From: JAXGXQ01 sp040772685
GTDB taxonomy: Bacteria; Bacillota; Clostridia; Saccharofermentanales; UBA5734
Length of the DNA stretch: 64,000 nucleotides
Direction of reading: 5' to 3'
NCBI GenBank assembly: GCA_040772685.1
Contig: JAXGXQ010000001.1
Coordinates: forward strand, 124,001 to 188,000
Under the pieces are notes generated by a model. That model did not search any database and was not told the origin of the DNA. It saw nothing but the letters and a program-made list of their open reading frames with translations. Positions within the stretch are counted from its first letter, which is position 1. Every line of letters starts with the position of its first letter. Made by a program: the position numbers and the translations under genes. Below are positions 53,401 to 60,756 of the stretch, piece after piece.

Positions 53401-53423
53401 GGGCTGTGTGAAGATGCAGCTTT

Positions 53424-53600
53424 TCAGTAACGGTTTTCGTAACCTTCCTGCTGACGTCTTGCCGCTTTTCTAGCTCTACGGCAATCCGGACAACGGACGG
53501 GTTCATTTTCAAAACCTTTTTCCTTGTAGAAAGCCTGTTCGCCTTCGGTGAACGCGAATTCCGCGCCACAGTCCCTGCACACAATCATTTTGTCGGGCAT
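53424..53600 (-). CDS. Small zinc-ribbon protein
   Basis: 58 residues with two Cys pairs, CRDCG near the start and CPDCR near residue 40, spaced as in a treble-clef or rubredoxin-like zinc ribbon. A basic C-terminal tail (RRARKAARRQQ) could bind nucleic acid. It matches a widespread family of tiny zinc-binding proteins of unknown function. GGAGG precedes ATG 53600. Confidence 0.85.
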   Translation of the reverse strand: MPDKMIVCRDCGAEFAFTEGEQAFYKEKGFENEPVRCPDCRRARKAARRQQEGYENRY

Positions 53601-53718
53601 ATCCCTACCTCCAAGAAAATTACGGACTTTTAGAATGTTCAAGCCTATTGGTCCGATTTTTTCTGAGGAAATAATTCATTAAAGAGATCGGGCAGTGGCT
53701 CTTGTATTCTGGTTCCGT

Positions 53719-53748
53719 TGTCAGGATAATAGCATAAATGGTATAATT
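53719..53748 (+). promoter_or_regulatory. Promoter of the DRTGG/hydrogenase-like gene set
   Basis: TTGTCA (53719-53724), 18-base spacer, TATAAT (53743-53748). It would give a leader of about 100 bases before the first DRTGG gene. Confidence 0.6.
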
Positions 53749-53854
53749 ATGACAAGTGTGCAAGTGTTTTGGAGCTTTAGAACCAACAATCTATACAATA
53801 ATTACTGATGCTTCCATTCAACCTGTCAATAAAAACATTTCAAGGAGAGCAAAG

Positions 53855-54205
53855 ATGAAGCTTAAAGACTGTGTCGAGGTTCTTCAGGCTGAAGTACTGG
53901 TGCCTGCCGTGGACATGGAATATGACATTAAAGTAGCCTGCGGTGCCGATCTGATGAGTGATGTAATGGCTTTTGCCTGCCATGCAAACGAAATGATGCT
54001 TACTGGTCTTGTTAATCTGCAGACAATCCGTACCGCTGAAATGATGGATGTCAAAGTGATAGTCTTTGTGCGCGGCAAAACGCCCCTGCCGGAAATGATC
54101 GAACTGGCTGCCGACCGTGAAATTTGCTTGATCAGTACCCCTCTGCCTATGTTTACAGCCTGCGGGCTGCTTTACAAGTCTGGTGTTAAAGGCAAGGGGG
54201 AATGA
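53855..54205 (+). CDS. DRTGG-domain protein (first of two)
   Basis: 116 residues forming a single DRTGG-like domain (the fold found in HPr kinase N-termini and some phosphotransacetylases), with VKVACGADLMSDVMAF and the late NLQTIRTAEMMDVKVIVFVRGK. The DRTGG domain is thought to bind a ligand, but none is known here. It is the first gene of a seven-gene set typical of regions beside [FeFe]-hydrogenases in Clostridia. AAGGAGAGC precedes ATG 53855. Confidence 0.85.
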   Translation: MKLKDCVEVLQAEVLVPAVDMEYDIKVACGADLMSDVMAFACHANEMMLTGLVNLQTIRTAEMMDVKVIVFVRGKTPLPEMIELAADREICLISTPLPMFTACGLLYKSGVKGKGE

Positions 54206-54208
54206 CAT

Positions 54209-54628
54209 ATAGATCCCGTAAAACTTGAGTTTCAAATTCGGGGACAGGATTTTATCAATGCCGGTGAAGCATCAAGCGGCACAAAAAAAGCTCTGGTGCG
54301 TCTGGGGGTACCGCCCGCTTCAGTCAAACGAGCTGCTATCGCCATGTATGAGGCTGAAATCAACGCGGTAATCCATGCTAATGGCGGAGTAGCACAGGTT
54401 GAGATCTATCAGGATCACATAGTGATTCGGATCCAGGATCATGGCCCGGGAATACCAAATGTGGCGCTCGCACTTCAGCCCGGCTGGTCCACCGCACCTG
54501 ATACAGCCCGCGAAATGGGATTTGGAGCCGGCATGGGACTGCCGAATATTAAAAAGAACTCAGATGATATGCAGATCGACACTGAGGTCGGCAAAGGTAC
54601 ATTAATAACCATCAAAATAAACTTTTAA
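54209..54628 (+). CDS. SpoIIAB-like ATPase (HATPase), start codon disrupted
   Basis: About 139 residues. The HATPase core is clear: YEAEINAVIHANGG (N-box), QDHGPGIPN (G1) and GFGAGMGLPNIKKNSD (G2). Serine-kinase/anti-sigma-like proteins of this kind are constant members of the set. Homologues that I know begin M-x-D-P-x-x-L-E-F, and the matching codons IDPVKLEF begin at 54209 with ATA. An ATG at 54202 overlaps the upstream stop (ATGA) in the usual coupled way, but it is one base out of frame; omitting one T near 54208 would restore MTIDPVKLEF. GTG 54296 would start inside the domain. So there is either a non-standard start, a one-base insertion, or a sequence error. Confidence 0.75.
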   Translation: MDPVKLEFQIRGQDFINAGEASSGTKKALVRLGVPPASVKRAAIAMYEAEINAVIHANGGVAQVEIYQDHIVIRIQDHGPGIPNVALALQPGWSTAPDTAREMGFGAGMGLPNIKKNSDDMQIDTEVGKGTLITIKINF

Positions 54629-54669
54629 CTGCTGGCGGCTAAGTATTGCCGCCCCTGGGAGGATAGCAG

Positions 54670-56031
54670 ATGTCAAGATACCACTCCGTCCGGTTAGACC
54701 ATGAGTTATGCATGGGCTGTACCAATTGCATTAAAAAATGTCCAACTGAGGCAATACGGGTGCGTGACGGAAAAGCTCAGATAGCTGATAATCGATGTAT
54801 CGATTGCGGTGAATGCCTCAAAGCCTGTCCTCACCATGCCAAAAGTGCCTCAATGGATTCCCTGGAAGACATGGCTGATTACGACTACACAGTTGCTCTG
54901 GCTGCTCCCTCGCTCTATGCACAGTTCGGACCGCCGGCCAATCGCTTTATGGTCTTGTCCGCCTTGCAGAATCTGGGTTTTGATGATGTTTATGAGGTTG
55001 CCATCGGCGCTGACATAGTAACAGAAAACACAATTCGTCTGTTGCGCCAAACCGGGAAAAAGGTGCCGCGCCCGCTGATCTCTTCAGCTTGCCCTGTAGT
55101 GGTGCGCCTGATCCAGATGCGATTCCCCGGGCTGATTGATAACCTGGTACCATTCGATTCGCCCATGGAGGTTACTGCCGAACTTGCCAGAGCCGATGCA
55201 ATTCTAAAAACCGGCTTGAAATCAGACCGGATAGGCGTATTCTTCATCAGTCCTTGCCCGGCCAAGCGAACTGCCACTTATTTCCCGATCGGCCGCCTGC
55301 GCTCGCAAGTCGACAAGGTTCTTTCCTTTGCTGAGGTATATCCCCTGATTTTGGCAAAGCTCGACAAGCTCTCACCGGCTATGGTTGAAGAAACCCGTAA
55401 GCGTGAGCTGGCTAAAGCAGACGGCATCCGCTGGGCATACACCGGCGGTGAATCAATGTCACTTAATCTGGACAAATACCTGGCAGTTGACGGCATCCAT
55501 AACGTAATTTCGATTCTGGAAGAGATTGAAAATGAACGCTTGCGCGACATCGACTTTATTGAACCCAACTCCTGCATTGGCGGCTGCATTGGCGGGCCCC
55601 TGACTGTTTCCAACCGCTTCTCAGCCAAGTCGCGACAACGTGTTTATGTGCGCGAAGCCAATAAACTGGCGTTTGAAGAGCCCGCCTCATTTCATAATCT
55701 CAATAAGTTGCAGCTTGAGGAATGGGATGTACCGCTTGAACCGAATAAAGCACTGAATCTGGCTGAAAATATCAGCGACGCGCTGGTAAAATACGATCAG
55801 ATGGAGCAGGTCGCTAAAAAGCTTCCCGGCCTTGACTGCGGAGCGTGCGGCGCTCCTACCTGCGCTTCTCTGGCGGAAGATATTGTTCGCGGCCTGGCTA
55901 CGGAAACCGATTGCATATTCAAACTTAAAGACAGAATCCGCGCTGTAGCCGCAGAGATGATTGAGCTTGAAAACGAGATGAGCAGGCACGCGCCGTTGCC
56001 AAGTGATAACGGCTCGGAGGACGCGCCATGA
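54670..56031 (+). CDS. [FeFe]-hydrogenase-like iron-sulfur protein (putative sensor or regulator)
   Basis: 453 residues. Two N-terminal [4Fe-4S] sites (Cys14, 17, 20, 24 and Cys43, 46, 49, 53). The hydrogenase-like domain keeps cysteines at the H-cluster positions: Cys141 (SSACP), Cys196 (ISPCPAK), Cys302 and Cys306 (SCIGGCIGG). The surrounding L1-L3 motifs differ from catalytic enzymes (no TSCCP or MPCxxKxxE). A C-terminal LDCGACGAPTC cluster (Cys390, 393, 398, 415) follows. It resembles non-catalytic HydA paralogues that probably sense redox or H2. It overlaps the next gene by four bases. Confidence 0.88.
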   Translation: MSRYHSVRLDHELCMGCTNCIKKCPTEAIRVRDGKAQIADNRCIDCGECLKACPHHAKSASMDSLEDMADYDYTVALAAPSLYAQFGPPANRFMVLSALQNLGFDDVYEVAIGADIVTENTIRLLRQTGKKVPRPLISSACPVVVRLIQMRFPGLIDNLVPFDSPMEVTAELARADAILKTGLKSDRIGVFFISPCPAKRTATYFPIGRLRSQVDKVLSFAEVYPLILAKLDKLSPAMVEETRKRELAKADGIRWAYTGGESMSLNLDKYLAVDGIHNVISILEEIENERLRDIDFIEPNSCIGGCIGGPLTVSNRFSAKSRQRVYVREANKLAFEEPASFHNLNKLQLEEWDVPLEPNKALNLAENISDALVKYDQMEQVAKKLPGLDCGACGAPTCASLAEDIVRGLATETDCIFKLKDRIRAVAAEMIELENEMSRHAPLPSDNGSEDAP

Positions 56032-56384
56032 ATGTTGCCGAGATCATCGCCGGGCTGCCGGCTGTCAGCCTTACCCCGCCTGACCCGGAACTCTACGAGG
56101 CTGTGGCAGTGAGCGACGGCTATGCCTGCGACATGCTGAGTCTCGTGATGACAGGTGTAAAGCCGGGCCAGGCCTGGTTCACCATCCTCAACAGCATGAA
56201 TGTAGTTGCGGTAGCAGTATTGGCGGACTGTCCGCTGGTTATCCTGACCGAAGGTGTCACGATGGAGCAGCCGGTTATCGACCGGGCGGTAGCCCAGGGT
56301 GTAACAGTGCTCTCAACGCAGTTAACTACATATCAGGCCTGTGTGAGGTTGAACGAGCTGCTGCATAACTCCGGTTCGGTCTAA
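56028..56384 (+). CDS. DRTGG-domain protein (second)
   Basis: 118 residues, the same fold as the first DRTGG gene but diverged (LSLVMTGVKPGQAWFTILNSMNVVAVAVLADCPLVILTEG). The two probably form different complexes or a heteromer. It starts four bases inside the hydrogenase-like gene and overlaps the PHP gene by one base. The ligand is unknown. Confidence 0.82.
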   Translation: MNVAEIIAGLPAVSLTPPDPELYEAVAVSDGYACDMLSLVMTGVKPGQAWFTILNSMNVVAVAVLADCPLVILTEGVTMEQPVIDRAVAQGVTVLSTQLTTYQACVRLNELLHNSGSV

Positions 56385-57190
56385 TGCCTGCTGCAGCGGA
56401 CATGACGGCTGAATACGCATTACCTCACCGGATCTTTCGCGGCCTGCGCGCCGATTTGCACATCCATTCAGTCTTGTCCCCCTGCGCTGAACGGGAAATG
56501 ACGCCCGGTAATATTGTTTCCATGGCTATGCTGCTGGAGCTGGATCTGATCGCTGTTACCGATCATCAAAGCTGCGGCAATTGTGCGGCTGTGATGGCGA
56601 TTTCCGAAGCTATGTCCGGACCGCTCGTAATTCCCGGCATGGAAGTGGAAAGCGCCGAAGAAATTCATTTGCTATGCCTTTTCCCGGATCTGGAATCTGT
56701 TTGCGCCTGTGAAGCTGAAATCCGTGCTTCAATGCCGTTCCTGCCGAACCGGGTAGATATTTTCGGTGAGCAATGGGTTATGGACGAAAATGACGAAAAG
56801 GTTAGCGAAGAAAGCAGGATGCTGCTGCTGCCAAGCTCATTTACCTGCGATCAGATTGCCGCGCTGGCTATTTCACTCGGCGGCGTTTGCATTCCGGCCC
56901 ATCTGGACAGGGAAGCCAACAGCATGCTGGTCAGCCTGGGCACTGTGCCGCCGGATTTTCCGACCGGGGTTATTGAGCTGTCGCAGAGGGCAGAACCTGT
57001 ATCTTTCTTCCGCAAGCACCCCGAGCTGTGCAAGTACCAGTATCTGGTAAATTCGGATGCCCATTCACTGGAAACAATGGCAGCTCATGCCCTGAAGGAT
57101 ACAGCTGCAGACATTTGCCAACGCTCCCCAAAACCGGAAAAGCCAACAGTTCAGCAGGTGATTCAGGCATTGCAGGTCATTAAGCCATAG
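56384..57190 (+). CDS. PHP-domain metal-dependent phosphoesterase
   Basis: 268 residues. The metal-site motif DLHIHSVLSPCAE opens the PHP domain, with AVTDHQ and later VNSDAHS histidines giving the expected trinuclear ligands. The closest known types are trpH-like nucleoside 3',5'-bisphosphatases, but in this gene set the target is unknown. Translation is probably coupled to the preceding gene (TAATG). Confidence 0.88.
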   Translation: MPAAADMTAEYALPHRIFRGLRADLHIHSVLSPCAEREMTPGNIVSMAMLLELDLIAVTDHQSCGNCAAVMAISEAMSGPLVIPGMEVESAEEIHLLCLFPDLESVCACEAEIRASMPFLPNRVDIFGEQWVMDENDEKVSEESRMLLLPSSFTCDQIAALAISLGGVCIPAHLDREANSMLVSLGTVPPDFPTGVIELSQRAEPVSFFRKHPELCKYQYLVNSDAHSLETMAAHALKDTAADICQRSPKPEKPTVQQVIQALQVIKP

Positions 57191-57199
57191 TGCTATAAT
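57170..57199 (+). promoter_or_regulatory. Internal promoter before the HATPase gene
   Basis: TTGCAG (57170-57175), 18-base spacer, extended -10 TGC-TATAAT (57194-57199). It overlaps the PHP gene stop, so the last genes of the set can be expressed separately. Confidence 0.6.
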
Positions 57200-57263
57200 A
57201 GCTTGGATCGTAAAACTTCTGTAGAGGGCATTGCCCGCCGCAGTATACAGATGGAAGGCACGC

Positions 57264-57830
57264 ATGCGTGATTTATCCCTGCACCTGCTGGATATCGTCC
57301 AGAATTCGCTCAAAGCCGGCGCCAGCCGCATTGAAGTCCGGATTGAAGCCCAGCCAGAGCAGGACAGGCTCATAATTGTGATTAAAGATAACGGCCGCGG
57401 GATGACTGCAGAATTTCTGGCCGGAGTAACAGATCCTTTTGTGACCACGCGCACAACCCGTTCCATCGGGCTGGGAATCCCTCTTTTTCGTGAATCGGCA
57501 ACGATTACGGGAGGAGATTTTACTATCGATTCAGCGCCGGGCATCGGCACCACCGTAACTGCCGAGTACGTGATGTCAAGCGTTGACCGTATCCCACTGG
57601 GCGACATGGCTGACACCTTTACCGGCCTGGTCCTGTCGGCTCCGGAACTTGACTATCTACTGGTCTTTAAGGCCGGCGACCGTGAGTTTGAACTTGATTT
57701 CAGCGAAGTTCGCCGGGAGCTCATCGATGTCCCGCTCAATGATCCCACCGTGCTGCAGTGGCTTGGTGAAATGATCCGCGAGCAGCAAAGCTATATTTTC
57801 GGAGGTATTCTGTATGAAATCCCTAGCTGA
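57264..57830 (+). CDS. HATPase-domain ATP-binding protein (histidine kinase-like, no HisKA)
   Basis: 188 residues beginning MRDLSLHLLDIVQNSLKAGASRIEVRI, with G1 DNGRGM and the unusual RSIGLGIPLFRESA G2 region. It lacks a dimerisation/phosphorylation helix, so it is a stand-alone ATPase, possibly acting on the DRTGG or Fe-S proteins of the set. The ATG at 57264 has GGAAGG upstream; an earlier in-frame start would add a basic tail with no homology. Confidence 0.86.
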   Translation: MRDLSLHLLDIVQNSLKAGASRIEVRIEAQPEQDRLIIVIKDNGRGMTAEFLAGVTDPFVTTRTTRSIGLGIPLFRESATITGGDFTIDSAPGIGTTVTAEYVMSSVDRIPLGDMADTFTGLVLSAPELDYLLVFKAGDREFELDFSEVRRELIDVPLNDPTVLQWLGEMIREQQSYIFGGILYEIPS

Positions 57831-58191
57831 ACTCGAAGCAATCCGCCAGAAGGCTAAACAGGAGTTGACAGCCCGTACTGAAGGGGGCCGTCGCGTTGTT
57901 GTTGGTATGGCCACCTGTGGAATCGCCGCCGGCGCCCGTCCGGTGATGAACGCAATTGTTGAAGAAATCCGCACACGTAACGTGACTGATGCCACCGTAT
58001 CTATGACCGGCTGCATTGGAATGTGCCGCCTGGAGCCAATCGCCGAAGTGCTCGAAGAAGATGGCAGTAAAGTAACTTATGTGCAGCTTGATGCCAATAA
58101 AGCCCGCCGCATTGTTGCCGAACACCTGGTTAATGGCCAGGTTTGCCAGGATCTGACAATCGGAGCTGTCGAGACAGCCGCCAAGTCCTGA
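57814..58191 (+). CDS. Thioredoxin-like [2Fe-2S] ferredoxin (NuoE/HydC-like C-terminal domain)
   Basis: 125 residues. The fold is the C-terminal half of NuoE. Conserved cysteines lie in VGMATCGIAAGARPV (one Cys) and GCIGMC (Cys-x3-Cys); only three clear cluster ligands are seen, as usual for this subgroup. In trimeric electron-bifurcating hydrogenases such a protein transfers electrons near NADH, but here no NuoF or HydA follows, so the partner is not local. It overlaps the HATPase gene by 17 bases. A terminator follows. Confidence 0.88.
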   Translation: MKSLAELEAIRQKAKQELTARTEGGRRVVVGMATCGIAAGARPVMNAIVEEIRTRNVTDATVSMTGCIGMCRLEPIAEVLEEDGSKVTYVQLDANKARRIVAEHLVNGQVCQDLTIGAVETAAKS

Positions 58192-58217
58192 ATCCTGAGT
58201 GTTGCCGTGTATACTGC

Positions 58218-58265
58218 CTTGCCGGACGTCTCACAAATCGCGTCCGGCAGGGTTTTACTTTTTAT
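58218..58265 (+). terminator. Terminator after the hydrogenase-like gene set
   Basis: GCCGGACG pairs with CGTCCGGC (58221-58228 and 58241-58248); TTTTACTTTTT follows. It shows that the set ends here. Confidence 0.82.
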
Positions 58266-58300
58266 AGCGGCTGCACAGCCGCTGAAATACTGGAGGAACA

Positions 58301-59044
58301 ATGAACCTTGCACTATTGCTGGAGTCGATGAAAATTCACAAAATCAAGCAGGAAAAAGAAATCCGCATCCTGTTTGTTGTTTGTTATCTCGTCAACATCG
58401 CAGCCTATTTTATCCCCGGCAGCGATCCTGACCTGGCAGGTTTAGTCTATTTTTTAAACGAGCTTGCCAAAAGTAATTTTGTTGTGCCAACTTTTACGCA
58501 AGGCAACTTAGTTTTTCTGGGTTTACTGCTGGTGTCCTCTTTACTGAACCTGCTTCTGCTCTTTACCTACGCGTCAATATACGCCGGTGAGTATGGCGAA
58601 AAAACTGCCAAAGACGCAGTCCGGGGCGTAGTCCGCTCGCTGCCTTCTCTGGGACTTGCCCTGTTTCTGATGATCGTACCGTCAATCTTATCGCTGTTTA
58701 CTTTGATGCTGCCGTTGATCATCATCTCGACCATGATGTATTTCTTGCCTCTAAACCTGATTTTAGGTGAAATGAAGCTGCCCGACGCTGTTTCATCAAG
58801 TTATAACGCTACGAAAAATATGAAATTCATTATATTTTTTCAAAACACGCTGCTGGTGCTGCTGTTGAATCTGGCCGAGAACTTTATTCTGGCTTTGTTC
58901 GATTTACGCGGTCTCGGCGCTGTTCTGCTTTCCGGATTCTTTATTGGCGCCCGCACAATGATGGCTGGCAGGTTGATGGGCCTGCTGTACCTTAACCTTG
59001 TCAAAAAAGTGCCGATTGTGCTAACATCAAAGACTAACGCCTGA
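58301..59044 (+). CDS. Integral membrane protein of unknown function
   Basis: 247 residues with about six hydrophobic segments, including an unusually leucine-rich block (LVSSLLNLLLLFTYASIYAG). No catalytic or transport motif is recognised. It has a good ribosome site (GGAGGAAC) and lies after a terminator, so it is an independent unit between the hydrogenase-like set and the Lrp/aminotransferase pair. Function unknown. Confidence 0.7.
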   Translation: MNLALLLESMKIHKIKQEKEIRILFVVCYLVNIAAYFIPGSDPDLAGLVYFLNELAKSNFVVPTFTQGNLVFLGLLLVSSLLNLLLLFTYASIYAGEYGEKTAKDAVRGVVRSLPSLGLALFLMIVPSILSLFTLMLPLIIISTMMYFLPLNLILGEMKLPDAVSSSYNATKNMKFIIFFQNTLLVLLLNLAENFILALFDLRGLGAVLLSGFFIGARTMMAGRLMGLLYLNLVKKVPIVLTSKTNA

Positions 59045-59086
59045 CGCATTAATTCCAAATTCGGAGGCTTTCCGGAGGAACACAAA

Positions 59087-59575
59087 ATGGGAAAAACTGA
59101 AGATATTCTCACCCTGATGCAAAAAAACGCAAAATTATCGGCAGATGAAATCGCGGTAATGCTGAATCTCGATGCTGCCGAGGTCGCGCAGGAAATCGCC
59201 GCTCTTGAAAAAAACAAGACGATCCTGGCGTATAACACCGTAATCAACTGGGACAAAACAGAACTTGACCCGGTTACTGCATTAATTGAAGTCAGAATAG
59301 CGCCGCAGCGCGACCAGGGGTTTGACCGGATCGCTGCCCGCATTTACCGTTATCCGCAAGTGAAATCCTGCTACCTGATGTCAGGTGGTTTTGATCTCAT
59401 GGTAATTATTGAGGACAAAAACCTGAAGGATGTCGCTAAATTTGTTTCCGAGAAAATTGCCCCGCTTGATAATGTGATTTCCACCCGCACCCACTTTATC
59501 CTGAAGCAATACAAGTTGTACGGAACCGAGCTTGAAGTCAGCGAATCGGACGACCGGGAGGCCGTGGTTCTATGA
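59087..59575 (+). CDS. Lrp/AsnC family transcriptional regulator
   Basis: 162 residues. Winged helix (DILTLMQKNAKLSADEIAVMLNLDAAEVAQEIAAL) and a C-terminal RAM/ACT-like domain (VKSCYLMSGGFDLMVIIE) that binds amino acids. Its end overlaps the aminotransferase gene by four bases, and it probably controls that gene in response to an amino acid. GGAGGAACAC precedes the ATG. Confidence 0.92.
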   Translation: MGKTEDILTLMQKNAKLSADEIAVMLNLDAAEVAQEIAALEKNKTILAYNTVINWDKTELDPVTALIEVRIAPQRDQGFDRIAARIYRYPQVKSCYLMSGGFDLMVIIEDKNLKDVAKFVSEKIAPLDNVISTRTHFILKQYKLYGTELEVSESDDREAVVL

Positions 59576-60756
59576 ATCAGGAACAGTTCCTTTCCGACAG
59601 GGTTAACAGCATCCCGCCTTCAGCCATCCGTCGCTTTTTTGATTTGGCCAACGAGATGAAAGGCAGCGTTATTTCGCTGTCAATCGGCGAACCGGATTTT
59701 GTCACTCCCTGGAATGTGCGCTCAGCCGGCATTTATTCACTGGAAGACGGGAATACTCATTATTCGCCCAACCAAGGTTTTATCGAGCTGCGCGAGGCTA
59801 TAACCGCCTATCTGAAGCGCCGCTTTAACATGTCATACGACGCGCGCAGTGAGGTGCTGGTGACTGTCGGGGGCAGTGAGGCCATTGATCTGGCGGTCCG
59901 TTCCCTGATTAACCCCGGGGATGAAGTTATCATCCCCGAGCCCTGTTTTGTTGCCTACAAAGCCTGCACATTACTTGCTGGCGGTGTACCGGTGCCGGTT
60001 TCCTGCTCGGCTGAAAATGACTTCAAACTGCTTCCCGAGGCTCTGGAGCGCGCGCTCACACCCCGAACTAAACTGCTGATCATGGGTTATCCCAATAACC
60101 CTACCGGTGCAGTCATGTCACGGCAGGATCTGGAACGGATCGCTGATGTTCTGCGTGACCGCGACATCTTTGTTTTATCAGATGAACTTTACGCGGAGCT
60201 GACGTATCCGCCGCAAGAACATTGCTCGATCTCCGAGTGCGGTGATCTGCGTGACCGCACCATAGTCATAAACGGTTTTTCCAAGGCGTTTGCCATGACA
60301 GGCTGGCGTATCGGCTATGCTGCCGGCCCTGCGGTGATTATCGCCGCGATGAACAAAATTCATCAATACGCGATTATGTCGTCACCCACAACGGCCCAGC
60401 ATGCCGCCACAGCAGCGCTCAGCAACGGCGACGAAGCGGTTGTGGAAATGCGCAACGAATACAACCAGCGCCGCCGTTTTGTCATTGATGCCTGCCGCAA
60501 GGCCGGACTGTTATCTTTTGAACCACTGGGAGCGTTTTACGCTTTCCCTAATATTACCGCCACAGGCTTGAGTTCTACCGAATTCTGCGAACGCTTCCTG
60601 AAAGAAGAAAAAGTGGCGATTGTACCCGGCAACGCGTTTGGTGATTGTGGCGAAGGCTATGTCCGCATCAGCTATGCCGCCTCGATGGAAAACATCCGTG
60701 AAGCCATGCTTCGCCTGAACAGATTTGTTGGGCGTCTAATTAACCAGGAGAACTAA
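59572..60756 (+). CDS. Class I/II aminotransferase
   Basis: 394 residues, fold-type I PLP enzyme. Motifs: VGGSEAIDLAVRSL, GYPNNPTGA, SDELYAELTY and the lysine in NGFSKAFAMTGWRIGYAAG. The length and motifs fit aspartate/aromatic or MalY-type aminotransferases of Firmicutes; exact substrate unknown. If it handles aromatic amino acids it could supply arylpyruvates to IorAB encoded about 28 kb away (speculative). The stop overlaps the prfB start (TAATG). Confidence 0.9.
   Translation: MNQEQFLSDRVNSIPPSAIRRFFDLANEMKGSVISLSIGEPDFVTPWNVRSAGIYSLEDGNTHYSPNQGFIELREAITAYLKRRFNMSYDARSEVLVTVGGSEAIDLAVRSLINPGDEVIIPEPCFVAYKACTLLAGGVPVPVSCSAENDFKLLPEALERALTPRTKLLIMGYPNNPTGAVMSRQDLERIADVLRDRDIFVLSDELYAELTYPPQEHCSISECGDLRDRTIVINGFSKAFAMTGWRIGYAAGPAVIIAAMNKIHQYAIMSSPTTAQHAATAALSNGDEAVVEMRNEYNQRRRFVIDACRKAGLLSFEPLGAFYAFPNITATGLSSTEFCERFLKEEKVAIVPGNAFGDCGEGYVRISYAASMENIREAMLRLNRFVGRLINQEN

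Noticed and set aside
54202..54228. ATG overlapping the first DRTGG stop as start of the ATPase
   Set aside because: In the given sequence this frame closes after eight codons; kept only as evidence for a one-base disruption.
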